In this document: in pieces, positions 1 to 6,988 of the stretch
Numbering within the stretch: position 1 is the stretch's first letter
Layout: every line of letters begins with the position of its first letter
Assembly (NCBI GenBank): GCA_038331135.1
Contig: JBBQOS010000034.1
Location: 1-9,874, forward strand
DNA: 9,874 nt
DNA from: UBA9337 sp038331135
GTDB lineage: Bacteria; Patescibacteriota; Minisyncoccia; Moranbacterales; UBA9337
Direction of reading: 5' to 3'
The notes under the pieces: model-generated
Database searches by the model: none
What the model was told of the DNA's origin: nothing
Seen by the model: the letters and a program-made list of their open reading frames with translations, nothing else
Program-made: the position numbers and the translations under genes

Positions 1-1590
1 AAAACCGATAGCTTCAAATATTTTCGGACTGCCATTTTTGGGACGCACAAATAATTTTAAATGTTTTTCACCGTTACCCACCCATTTTAGATCTTGCACA
101 ATTAAATTGTTCATCAAAAAAACCGGTAAAGCATTTCCCTGTCCAAATGGTTCCATTTTTTCTAAATCTTCCACCAAATCTAATCCGATATCCTCAGGAG
201 TTAACTCTATGTCGACTTTTATTTCCGGCGATAAATCTTCGCCCTCCAATTTTTTATCGATAATCCCAGCCATTTTATCATAAAACTTTTCTAAATTTTC
301 ATTTTTTATCGTAATTCCTGCCGCTTGAGCATGCCCTCCGTATTTAACCAAAAGCTCCCGGCATTCTTCAATGGATTCTATAATATCAATTTTCGGAATA
401 CTGCGAAAAGATCCCTTACTTTCGATATCTCCCTTTTTTAAAATAGCCACTGGCCGTTTAAATTTATCGGTCATTTTTCCCGCTACTAAGCCGAGGATGC
501 CTACCGGAAAATTCTCATTAGCCACCAAAATAAAATTTTTATCTTTAAAAGAATTCTTGGCTATCTTTTCTGCTTCACTTACTATTTGAGCAGTTTCTTT
601 TTGCCGACGGCTATTTTGAGTTTCGATATCCAGCGCCATATCCCGAGCTAGTATTCTATCAGTTTCCGCCAAAAGCGAAAAAGCTTTCTCGGCATGTGTC
701 ATTCGACTCGCCGCATTAATTCTGGGTGCAATTTGAAAAGAAATTTTTCTCGCATCAGGAAAATTATTTTCATCAATTAAAATTCTGCCTACCTTAAACA
801 TTTCCTGCAAACCTACTCGACGCGTCTTAGACAGCACCAAGAGTCCAAATTTAACCATCGTTCTATTTTCACCAGTAAGTGGAACCATATCTGCAATTGT
901 TCCAATCGCTACTAGATCCAACATCCATTTTGTCGCTTCTTTTTTTTCTGGCAAAAATGTTTCGTAAATCGCTTGCGCAAATTTAAAAGCCACGCCTACT
1001 CCGGCCAAATTATCCTCTGGATATCCACAGTTTTTAATTTTGGGATTTATTATAGCCACCGCAAGAGGAATTTCTGGCGGAATATGATGGTGGTCAGTAA
1101 TTATCACATCCATTCCGATTTTTTTGGCGCCAGCCACTTCATTTTTGTTGGCGATCCCACAGTCTGTCGTAATCACCAAGGTAAAACCTTTCTCGGAAAA
1201 ATTTTTAAGAGCTTCATCGTTTAAGCCATAACCATCCTCCTTATTGGGGATATAAACGGCTACCTCCAGTCCGATTTCTGCTAAAGTAATTCTTAAAATT
1301 AATGATGAAGTTATTCCATCCGCATCATAATCCCCAAAAATTAAAATCTTTTCTTTGTTTTCCTTGGCCAGTTTCAATCTCTCCATCGCTTTTTTCATAT
1401 CTTTAAAAAGAAATGGATCTTGGACATCCTCATTATAATTGGGAAACATAAACTTCTTAATGTCCTCTTTGTTTTTTAGGCCTCTTTGGATTAATAATTT
1501 TAATACTTGCGGATGCAAAGACAACGACTCATCATCAGACAAATCATGTTCAAAAATATTTTCCTCATTTTCTTTCAATTTCCAAATCAT
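1..1590 (-). CDS. recJ: Single-stranded-DNA-specific exonuclease RecJ (C-terminus cut by window edge)
   Basis: RecJ is a 5'-to-3' single-strand DNA exonuclease of the DHH phosphoesterase superfamily, acting in the cytoplasm in recombinational repair and mismatch repair. I translated the frame from the ATG at 1590; 530 codons are visible with no stop. The family motifs are in order: GDYDADG at residues 86-92 (motif I, metal-binding Asp), TTDCGI at 141-146, DHHH at 166-169 (the DHH signature), GTIADMVPL at 230-238, the DHHA1 motif GGHAQAAG at 418-425, and EPFGQGN at 480-486 leading into the OB-fold-like domain. E. coli RecJ is 577 residues, so a few dozen C-terminal residues probably lie beyond position 1. 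The start is fixed by an in-frame TAA two codons upstream of the ATG. No Shine-Dalgarno sequence is visible. Identity is confident; only the end is missing. Confidence 0.96.
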   Translation of the reverse strand, partial: MIWKLKENEENIFEHDLSDDESLSLHPQVLKLLIQRGLKNKEDIKKFMFPNYNEDVQDPFLFKDMKKAMERLKLAKENKEKILIFGDYDADGITSSLILRITLAEIGLEVAVYIPNKEDGYGLNDEALKNFSEKGFTLVITTDCGIANKNEVAGAKKIGMDVIITDHHHIPPEIPLAVAIINPKIKNCGYPEDNLAGVGVAFKFAQAIYETFLPEKKEATKWMLDLVAIGTIADMVPLTGENRTMVKFGLLVLSKTRRVGLQEMFKVGRILIDENNFPDARKISFQIAPRINAASRMTHAEKAFSLLAETDRILARDMALDIETQNSRRQKETAQIVSEAEKIAKNSFKDKNFILVANENFPVGILGLVAGKMTDKFKRPVAILKKGDIESKGSFRSIPKIDIIESIEECRELLVKYGGHAQAAGITIKNENLEKFYDKMAGIIDKKLEGEDLSPEIKVDIELTPEDIGLDLVEDLEKMEPFGQGNALPVFLMNNLIVQDLKWVGNGEKHLKLFVRPKNGSPKIFEAIGF

Positions 1591-1670
1591 AGTTTAATTA
1601 AAATTATTTATTTTCTATTAACGAGTTGATTTTTAAAAAGTTCCCTGCTGCTTTTTATTTTAAATAAAGC

Positions 1671-1679
1671 ATTTTAGCA
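1671..1679 (-). promoter_or_regulatory. Possible extended -10 promoter for recJ
   Basis: On the minus strand this reads TGCTAAAAT, an extended -10 element (TGn followed by TAAAAT). No convincing -35 hexamer sits 16-18 bp upstream. Transcription would begin near 1664, giving a leader of about 75 nt before the recJ ATG. It resembles the TGCTATAAT elements before the phosphohexomutase and typA genes, which slightly raises its credibility. Confidence 0.35.
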
Positions 1680-1694
1680 ATACGGAAAATGATT

Positions 1695-1823
1695 TTATAT
1701 TTCCCAAGCACAGATTCGCTTGATGCCATTTTTTAATCCCAAGGAAACATCGTCTAAACTGACGACCATTTTTTCATAGGCATCATGAATTTCTTCCAAA
1801 AGATAACCCCATCGTATCTTAAT
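1695..1823 (-). pseudogene. Short open stretch, possible remnant of a lost gene or a tiny gene
   Basis: This is a 42-codon minus-strand open stretch, bounded upstream by TAA at 1824-1826 and ending in TAA at 1695-1697. The peptide looks protein-like: it has an acidic segment (LLEEIHDAYEK) followed by VVSLDDVSLGLKNGIKR and the end ICAWEI, and its DNA is visibly less AT-rich than the flanks. The only internal starts are a TTG at 1799 (about 34 residues) and an ATG at 1769 (24 residues), with no ribosome-binding site. I do not recognise the family. It could be the C-terminal scrap of a decayed gene, a genuine small protein, or chance. Confidence 0.2.
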
Positions 1824-1858
1824 TTATTTTATATTTTATACTTGTTTCAACTGTATCT

Positions 1859-1886
1859 TAAAATCATAAATCTTAAATCTTTGATC
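1859..1886 (-). repeat. Heptanucleotide repeat tract touching the synthetase stop codon
   Basis: Reading the minus strand from 1886 down to 1859 there are four consecutive 7-bp units, each GAT plus four bases: GATCAAA, GATTTAA, GATTTAT, GATTTTA. The first G is the last base of the TAG stop of the acyl-CoA synthetase. The 19-bp segment at 1861-1879 is repeated exactly, in opposite orientation, at 5220-5238. Confidence 0.7.
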
Positions 1887-3967
1887 TATAATATAACTTT
1901 CACATCCACCGCCTTTAGCTCGCCTTCTTTTGTTATCAAAAGAGGATTGATGTCGATTTCTTTTATTTCTTCATTGCTCATAATCAAACTGACAAAGTTA
2001 GCTATCAAATCTGTCATTTCTTCAATATCAGCCATTTTTTTCCCTCGAGTTTCCTTAAATAAAAATGATATTTTACTTTCTTCAATTCCTTTTTTAATCT
2101 CTCCTCTGCTAAGTGGTAAAATTAAAAAATCCACCATTTTAAAAACTTCTGTATAAATCCCCCCTAAACCAAACACGATAACTGGTCCAAAAACAGAATC
2201 CCTTTTTAATCCCAAAATTAATTCTATTTCATGCGTTATCATTGGTTGGATGATTAAATTCTCTCCAGGAAAATTATTTCTCATCTCAATCGCGCCATTT
2301 TTTAATTCTTCCGCATTTTTTATCCCCAAAATTAATCCTCTTTTTTCGGTTTTATGCAACACGTTTTCACTATCTACTTTTAAAACCACCGGAAAATCAA
2401 ACTTTACATCTGCCAATTCATCACTGGGAGCCAAATTTAGATAATCCACTACCGGTATATTATAACTTTGCATCAAGTTTCCCGCTTCACCAAAGAGAAG
2501 TGCTTTTCTCTTCTCCTTGACAGCTTTTTTTACTAGATCTTCTTTATTTTTAACAAATATTTTTTTAAAAATAGATTCTTTTTTCGCGCCGATTTTATTT
2601 TCTTCATTTGCCATTTCAACTTCCATTTTTTCTCCAATCATTTTATCCAAAGCATCAATAGCTTGGCTAGGAAAATCAAAGTTAGCAATATTATTTTCAT
2701 TAAGCAATTTGATAGCATCTTTCATTTTTTCTCCCCCGATAAAAACCGGCAAGATATTTTTTTCTGATTTTTTAGAACATTCTATTAAGACTTGGGTAAT
2801 TTCTACAGTTGGAGTTTGGTCTTGGGCGGTCATGATACAAATTATGTTATCCGCCTCGCTATCCTCCAAAGTTTCCAATGTTTTTTGATATCTTTCCACT
2901 CCCGCATCTCCCAAAAGGTCAACGGGATTTTCCAACGAAGATTCAATGGGCAAAATATTTTTTAATTTTTCCTTAATCCCGATAGATAAATCTTTTAATT
3001 TAATATTTTTATTTTCAAAAGCATCCGTAGCCAAAACCCCCGGACCGCCAGCATTTGTGATAATTACGCAATCATTATTAACGGAATTTTTAAAATTAGA
3101 CATCAATGTTATCAAAGTAAAAAACTCCTCCAAATTATCCGCTCTCGTAATCCCTGCTTTTTTAAAAGCGATACCCATTATCTTATCGCTTCCCGCCAGA
3201 GATCCAGTGTGCGAGGCAATCGCTTTTTTCGATTTTTCGCTTCGTCCCGCTTTAAGTATGACAATAGGTTTTTTTACTGAAACTCTTTTTGCTATTTCAA
3301 TAAATTTTTGCCCGTCATCGATGCCTTCCAAATAAAGAGCGATAACTTTAGTATCCTCATCATTGTCCAAATATTCAAGCAAAGAAACCTCGTCTAATTG
3401 CATCTTATTGCCTACGGAAATAATTTTGGAAAATCTAATTTGTTTTTTGGCGGCCATATCCATCATGGCCACCACTAGAGCCCCTGATTGAGAAATCAAT
3501 GACACTCCTCCACCCGCAGGCATCCCTCCCGCAAAAGAAGCATTCAAATTTATTTTAGGATTAATAATTCCCAAACAATTAGGCCCCAATATATTTACTT
3601 CATTTTTTTCGGTAATATTTTTTAACTCCAATTCTCTTATTCGCCCATCTTTTCCAACTTCCGAAAAGCCGGCGGAAATAACGATAAAGTTTTTTACATT
3701 TTTCGCCTCATCAATAGTGTCATTTACAAAAGCCGCTGGGATCACGATAATCGCCAGATCAATTTCTTTTTCTATCTCACTTAACTTTCCGTAACATTTT
3801 TGTCCCAATAATTCTTGATATTTTGGATTCACCAAAAAAACCTCTCCCCCATAACCCAAATTGGAAAGATTGTTTGTAATCGCATTTCCCACACTCCCTT
3901 TTTTATCTGAAGCTCCTACAATCGCCACTGTCGCTGGATTAAAAAGTTCTGCTAAATTTTTTTTCAT
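1886..3967 (-). CDS. acd: ADP-forming acyl-CoA (acetyl-CoA) synthetase, fused alpha-beta chain
   Basis: It converts acyl-CoA (typically acetyl-CoA), ADP and phosphate to the acid, CoA and ATP: cytoplasmic substrate-level phosphorylation in fermentation. All parts of the 693-residue fused form are present. An N-terminal CoA-binding Rossmann domain (about 6-100, VAIVGAS at 14-20) is followed by succinyl-CoA-ligase-like domains (GPNCLG 128-133, SQSGAL 159-164), the conserved Glu region YLEG (212-215) and the phospho-histidine loop ASHTGSLAG with His253. A charged linker (about 440-480) leads to the C-terminal ATP-grasp domain, with the second conserved His538 in VLHKTEKRG and IDINPL at 671-676. 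An in-frame TAA four codons upstream supports this ATG. There is no Shine-Dalgarno. It lies 22 bp downstream of the serine hydrolase gene with no promoter between, so it is probably co-transcribed. Acyl specificity (acetyl, propionyl or other) cannot be read from the sequence; a protein acyltransferase-type relative is less likely because no GNAT domain is present. Confidence 0.93.
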   Translation of the reverse strand: MKKNLAELFNPATVAIVGASDKKGSVGNAITNNLSNLGYGGEVFLVNPKYQELLGQKCYGKLSEIEKEIDLAIIVIPAAFVNDTIDEAKNVKNFIVISAGFSEVGKDGRIRELELKNITEKNEVNILGPNCLGIINPKINLNASFAGGMPAGGGVSLISQSGALVVAMMDMAAKKQIRFSKIISVGNKMQLDEVSLLEYLDNDEDTKVIALYLEGIDDGQKFIEIAKRVSVKKPIVILKAGRSEKSKKAIASHTGSLAGSDKIMGIAFKKAGITRADNLEEFFTLITLMSNFKNSVNNDCVIITNAGGPGVLATDAFENKNIKLKDLSIGIKEKLKNILPIESSLENPVDLLGDAGVERYQKTLETLEDSEADNIICIMTAQDQTPTVEITQVLIECSKKSEKNILPVFIGGEKMKDAIKLLNENNIANFDFPSQAIDALDKMIGEKMEVEMANEENKIGAKKESIFKKIFVKNKEDLVKKAVKEKRKALLFGEAGNLMQSYNIPVVDYLNLAPSDELADVKFDFPVVLKVDSENVLHKTEKRGLILGIKNAEELKNGAIEMRNNFPGENLIIQPMITHEIELILGLKRDSVFGPVIVFGLGGIYTEVFKMVDFLILPLSRGEIKKGIEESKISFLFKETRGKKMADIEEMTDLIANFVSLIMSNEEIKEIDINPLLITKEGELKAVDVKVIL

Positions 3968-3989
3968 ATTTATTTTTTAATCATTTTTT

Positions 3990-4991
3990 TTATTTATTAT
4001 TAATCTCTTGATAAATAATATTAGATACGCCGGATACAATATTAGTTAAATTATCGAAATTTTTACCTCTAGTCATAACACAAAGCAGATATGGACGGCT
4101 AGGATGATAAACTATTCCACAATCATGAAGCTGCCTAATAATTTGACCATTCTCTGCACGTGATTCTCTTTCTCCAAATTTATGTGCAATCATCATTTCC
4201 GCCGGAACGCCTGCCGCCAAGCCATCTTTGTATTCAACCATAGATAAAAGATTCAATGTTTGTTCTGAAGCTATTCTGTCCAAATAAGAGGCGTTATATA
4301 GAATTCTAAAAAAAGAAGCATAATCTTTAACAGAAATTGAATTATCCGGGTTATACATATCCGGAGCGCTTATTCCCAGATCGCTAAAAATGGAATTTAA
4401 ATTATTAGAATTTATATTTTGAAATAAAAGATTAGTTGCTTCATTGTCTGAATATCTTATCATTGACTCAATCAGTTGCTCGACAGTGTAGCTCTTACCC
4501 AATTCAATATTTTTTCCGGGTTTAAAATTCTGAAAAAATTCTGGAGATGCCTCATCAAATAATATTTCCTTTTTAAAAATATCTGGTTCACTTTCTGAAT
4601 ATTTATAATAAGCAATCATCAATGGAACTTTCAGCAAACTGGCTGGGGAATACTGAGATTGTTCGTTTATTCCAAAAGCTGGTCCATTTTTAAGATCACG
4701 GTAATACAATGCAACTTCCGCGTCAGGATTTTTATCGATAATATCATCTTGGATAGTTTTTTTTATTTTTAATTCTGCTGATTTAAGAATTGAGGAGCTA
4801 TTATCTACTTCACACTCTAAAAGCGGATTGATAAATTTATACCCGGATTGGCGAATTTCTCTAGCCTGGCCGTCGCTATTTTCTACCGGCTTAGAATTTA
4901 TTTTTTTACCAATAAAAAAACCGGCTGCAAATAAGAAAGATGCCGTTAAAACGAATACTGTGGTTAAAAAATATTTATTATTTAATGGCAT
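3990..4991 (-). CDS. Membrane-anchored serine hydrolase with class A beta-lactamase fold
   Basis: This 333-residue protein has an N-terminal hydrophobic segment (about 7-28) without an obvious cleavage site or lipobox, so it is probably a signal anchor with the enzyme outside the membrane. The serine acyl-enzyme motifs are in order: SLLK at 118-121 (Ser118 nucleophile, Lys121 base), SDN at 181-183, and HKFG at 270-273 where KTG or KSG is usual. Past SDN, where class A beta-lactamases carry the omega loop with Glu166 (ExxLN), this protein has only a short loop (about 205-225) without such a Glu. It may therefore form acyl-enzymes but not hydrolyse beta-lactams efficiently. Action on peptidoglycan peptides, as a D,D-peptidase or esterase, is an inference. 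It is the first gene of a two-gene unit with the acyl-CoA synthetase; no functional link is evident. No Shine-Dalgarno precedes the ATG. Confidence 0.85.
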   Translation of the reverse strand: MPLNNKYFLTTVFVLTASFLFAAGFFIGKKINSKPVENSDGQAREIRQSGYKFINPLLECEVDNSSSILKSAELKIKKTIQDDIIDKNPDAEVALYYRDLKNGPAFGINEQSQYSPASLLKVPLMIAYYKYSESEPDIFKKEILFDEASPEFFQNFKPGKNIELGKSYTVEQLIESMIRYSDNEATNLLFQNINSNNLNSIFSDLGISAPDMYNPDNSISVKDYASFFRILYNASYLDRIASEQTLNLLSMVEYKDGLAAGVPAEMMIAHKFGERESRAENGQIIRQLHDCGIVYHPSRPYLLCVMTRGKNFDNLTNIVSGVSNIIYQEINNK

Positions 4992-5041
4992 AGTTTCTTT
5001 TTTATTTTTTATTAAGATTATTTCATTTATCCAATGATTCC

Positions 5042-5070
5042 ATTGTACTATTGAAAATCCCTGCGGTCAA
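5042..5070 (-). promoter_or_regulatory. Sigma70-type promoter for the serine hydrolase / synthetase unit
   Basis: On the minus strand TTGACC (5065-5070) and TACAAT (5042-5047) are separated by exactly 17 bp; each hexamer matches the consensus at five of six positions. Transcription would start near 5035, about 44 nt before the ATG at 4991. The leader is very A-rich with no Shine-Dalgarno. Confidence 0.7.
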
Positions 5071-5170
5071 AGTTGAATTCTTAAGTTTAAATCTGAATCG
5101 TCCCATCTCTAAAATAAAGGAAAGCATTTTTAAAACAATACCGCAATTTATCATTTTAACAAAACAACAC

Positions 5171-5247
5171 GATGCATGTCATCGGTCATCAGTCAAAAGT
5201 CATTAGAATAGGTATTTATGATTTAAGATTTATGATTTATGAAAATT
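5171..5247 (+). repeat. Degenerate heptanucleotide tandem tract (11 units in phase)
   Basis: Cut every seven bases from 5171, this stretch gives eleven units without a phase break; ten begin with G. Units change gradually: GATGCAT, then a GTCA group at 5178-5205 (GTCATCG, GTCATCA, GTCAAAA, GTCATTA), two degenerate units, then a GATTTA group at 5220-5240 (GATTTAA, GATTTAT, GATTTAT). It resembles in style the short tandemly repeated heptanucleotides described in cyanobacteria, but with different sequence. The function is unknown. Confidence 0.75.
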
Positions 5248-5290
5248 TTTTTAATATTCTATTTTTAAATCATCAATCATAAATATTAAA
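5222..5290. repeat. Imperfect inverted repeat, 21-bp arms
   Basis: Arms at 5222-5242 and 5270-5290 are complementary at 19 of 21 positions, separated by 27 bp of A/T-rich sequence. The left arm is built from the GATTTAT heptads and the right arm from their reverse complement (AATCATC, AATCATA, AATATTA). The stem is almost all A/T and no T-run follows the right arm, so it does not look like an intrinsic terminator. It could be a cruciform or a miniature inverted element. Confidence 0.6.
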
Positions 5291-5295
5291 CCTAA
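5268..5295 (-). repeat. Mirror heptad tract (right-hand side)
   Basis: Four consecutive 7-bp units on the plus strand, AATCATC, AATCATA, AATATTA and AACCTAA, are the reverse-complement counterpart of the GATTTAT units to the left. Looser 7-bp repetition continues, notably ACTAAAT followed by ACTAAGA at 5344-5357, up to the phosphohexomutase promoter. Confidence 0.5.
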
Positions 5296-5360
5296 TCATG
5301 CAAATTCGCTGATTCGTTAACTAAATAATAATCAATAACCTATACTAAATACTAAGAACC

Positions 5361-5390
5361 TTCAATCTAGACCCTAATTTATGCTATAAT
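5361..5390 (+). promoter_or_regulatory. Extended -10 promoter for phosphohexomutase
   Basis: TGCTATAAT at 5382-5390 is a perfect extended -10 (TG, one base, TATAAT). A weak -35-like TTCAAT lies at 5361-5366, 18 bp upstream. Transcription would begin near 5397, leaving a leader of only about 22 nt with no Shine-Dalgarno before the ATG at 5419. The same nine bases form the typA -10 region. Confidence 0.65.
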
Positions 5391-5418
5391 AAAGCCACTA
5401 ATAATTAAAACTAAATCT

Positions 5419-6777
5419 ATGCAAGAACAAATTTTTAAGGCCTACGACATCCGGGGAATTTATCCTACTGAAATAAATGAACTGGATGTTTATAAAATCT
5501 CTCAAGCTTTTTGCCAATTTGTAAAACCCAGCGAAGTAGTGATCGGAGCTGATGTGAGATTATCCTCTCCATCTCTGAAAAGAACCGCTATCAAGGCCGT
5601 AACTGATTTGGGCATAAAAGTAATTGATGTAGGAGAAATCTCAACCGACATGCTTTATTTTTCTGTGGCTCATTACAATTACGCCGGCGGTTTTTCTTTG
5701 ACTGCCTCACACAATCCCAAGGAATATAACGGCATGAAATGCGTGCGCGAAGAATCTAGACCAATTTCTTCGGACACTGGACTCTTTGAAATTAGGGACA
5801 TGGCTTTAAAAATGGATCTGGCCGAAAGTGTTTTAGAAGGAGAAATAAAAGAAACTTTAGTTGAGAAAAAAGATATTTTAGATGACTATGTAACTAAAAT
5901 AAAAACCTTTGCTGATTTTTCTAAATTCAAACCATTTAAAATCTGTGCCAATCCCAATTTCGGTGTTGCTGGTAGCGCTTTGGATAAATTATTATTAGGA
6001 ACTAATATTTCTGTAGAAAAATTAAATTATGAACCGGATGGAAACTTTCCCAAAGGCCGACCCGATCCGCTCATCCCCGAAAACCGCGCTGAACTTTCTC
6101 AATTAGTAATTGATACAAAGGCTGACTTTGGCGTAGCTTGGGATGCTGATGCTGATAGATGTTTTTTCTTTACCGAAAAAGGAGAATTTATCGAAGGTTA
6201 TTTTATTACCGCTCTTTTGGCTAAAATATTTTTAGAGAAACAACCAGGGGAGAACATTATCCATGACACTCGTCTCACTTGGGCTATTGAAGATGTGGTC
6301 AAGGAATATGGTGGCATCGATATCGCTACCAAGGCGGGACACTCTTTTATCAAAGAAAGAATGCGCAAAGAAAATACTATTTTTGGTGGAGAAATGAGTG
6401 CTCATTACTACTTTCGAGACTATTATTTTTGTGATAATGGAATGATTCCACTGGTTATGATGTTGGAATTTCTTTCTACTCAAGACAAAACTCTTTCCCA
6501 AATTATGCATGAAATGTTTTGGCAGAAATATTTCGTTAGCGGAGAAATTAATACTCAAGTTTCTAATGTTCAAAATATTATTGGCAAGGCCAAGGAAATT
6601 TATTCCCCAGACGCAATTAAAATCGATGAAACTGATGGAATTTCTATTGATTTTAGTGACTGGAGATTTAATTTCCGAGGATCTAACACTGAACCACTAA
6701 TTCGCTTAAATGTCGAAGCTGCTTCTCAAAAATTAATGGAAGAAAAAAGAGATGAACTTCTAAAACTAGCAGTGTAA
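5419..6777 (+). CDS. manB: Phosphomannomutase / phosphoglucomutase (alpha-D-phosphohexomutase)
   Basis: It interconverts hexose 6-phosphates and 1-phosphates (mannose and/or glucose), supplying nucleotide-sugar precursors for envelope glycans, in the cytoplasm. The 452 residues carry the four family signatures: the N-terminal KAYDIRG (7-13); the phosphoserine loop TASHNP (95-100, catalytic Ser97); the Mg-binding loop DADADR (242-247); the sugar-specificity loop GGEMSAH (323-329), whose GEMS form is typical of bifunctional PMM/PGM enzymes; and the phosphate-binding loop RGSNTEP (420-426) in the last domain. Length matches the PMM/PGM group (about 450-460). The start is set by the family N-terminus and the promoter only about 30 bp upstream. 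It stands alone and converges on typA with a shared terminator. The manB symbol is a family label; substrate preference cannot be decided from the sequence. Confidence 0.93.
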   Translation: MQEQIFKAYDIRGIYPTEINELDVYKISQAFCQFVKPSEVVIGADVRLSSPSLKRTAIKAVTDLGIKVIDVGEISTDMLYFSVAHYNYAGGFSLTASHNPKEYNGMKCVREESRPISSDTGLFEIRDMALKMDLAESVLEGEIKETLVEKKDILDDYVTKIKTFADFSKFKPFKICANPNFGVAGSALDKLLLGTNISVEKLNYEPDGNFPKGRPDPLIPENRAELSQLVIDTKADFGVAWDADADRCFFFTEKGEFIEGYFITALLAKIFLEKQPGENIIHDTRLTWAIEDVVKEYGGIDIATKAGHSFIKERMRKENTIFGGEMSAHYYFRDYYFCDNGMIPLVMMLEFLSTQDKTLSQIMHEMFWQKYFVSGEINTQVSNVQNIIGKAKEIYSPDAIKIDETDGISIDFSDWRFNFRGSNTEPLIRLNVEAASQKLMEEKRDELLKLAV

Positions 6778-6843
6778 CATATCTGCAAAACCCTCTCTGC
6801 CATTAAGTACGACAACATCTCCTCAGAAATAAAACCACCCAAA

Positions 6844-6877
6844 ATAAAAATATCCGCCCAAAGACGGATATTTTTAT
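6844..6877. terminator. Bidirectional intrinsic terminator between convergent genes
   Basis: A 13-bp perfect stem (6844-6856 with 6865-6877) with an 8-base loop has a C/G core (tatccg...cggata) flanked by an A-run on the left and a T-run on the right. It can therefore act as a terminator on either strand. It sits 66 bp after the phosphohexomutase stop and about 110 bp after the typA stop on the other strand. Confidence 0.8.
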
Positions 6878-6937
6878 AATTTACAAACCTTAAGTTGTCC
6901 TATTCCTAAATTCTCAAATTCTCTGCCATTCTATCCC

Positions 6938-6983
6938 CATTCGCATATTTGCGTCATTCGTATAAAATTGGCACCATTCGTAT
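6938..6983. repeat. Three copies of CATTCGyAT beyond the typA stop
   Basis: CATTCGCAT at 6938-6946 and CATTCGTAT at 6955-6963 and 6975-6983 lie in the short gap after typA. Related ATTTGCG and ATTGGC words lie between them. The last copy ends 5 bp before the typA stop codon. Spacings are 17 and 20 bp, so this is not a strict tandem array. A related pair, ATTCGCTGATTCG, occurs at 5304-5316 in the other repeat-rich gap. Confidence 0.5.
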
Positions 6984-6988
6984 CATGG

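Larger units (their letters stand above)
4992..5418. other. Divergent intergenic region, 427 bp, no gene seen
   Basis: This gap separates two divergently transcribed genes. It holds the minus-strand promoter at 5042-5070, an AT-rich stretch with nothing recognisable (about 5071-5170), a 7-bp-periodic repeat tract (5171-5295, with looser repeats beyond), an inverted repeat, and the plus-strand promoter at 5361-5390. I found no tRNA-like structure and no coding stretch with a credible start. Confidence 0.7.

Noticed and set aside
1785..3335. Several plus-strand open frames of 64-129 codons across the synthetase gene
   Set aside because: They lie antisense to a full-length protein with all family motifs, have no ribosome-binding site, and their Phe/Ser/Ile-rich composition is what the complement of an AT-rich gene produces.
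3990..4991. Antibiotic-resistance beta-lactamase
   Set aside because: The omega-loop Glu is absent and the KTG motif is altered, so resistance should not be inferred.
5171..5379. CRISPR-like array
   Set aside because: Units are 7 bp and degenerate; there are no 23-37 bp repeats with unique spacers and no cas genes.
6232..6573. A 113-codon minus-strand open frame within the phosphohexomutase
   Set aside because: It is antisense to the region carrying the metal-binding and sugar loops; no family features and no promoter.
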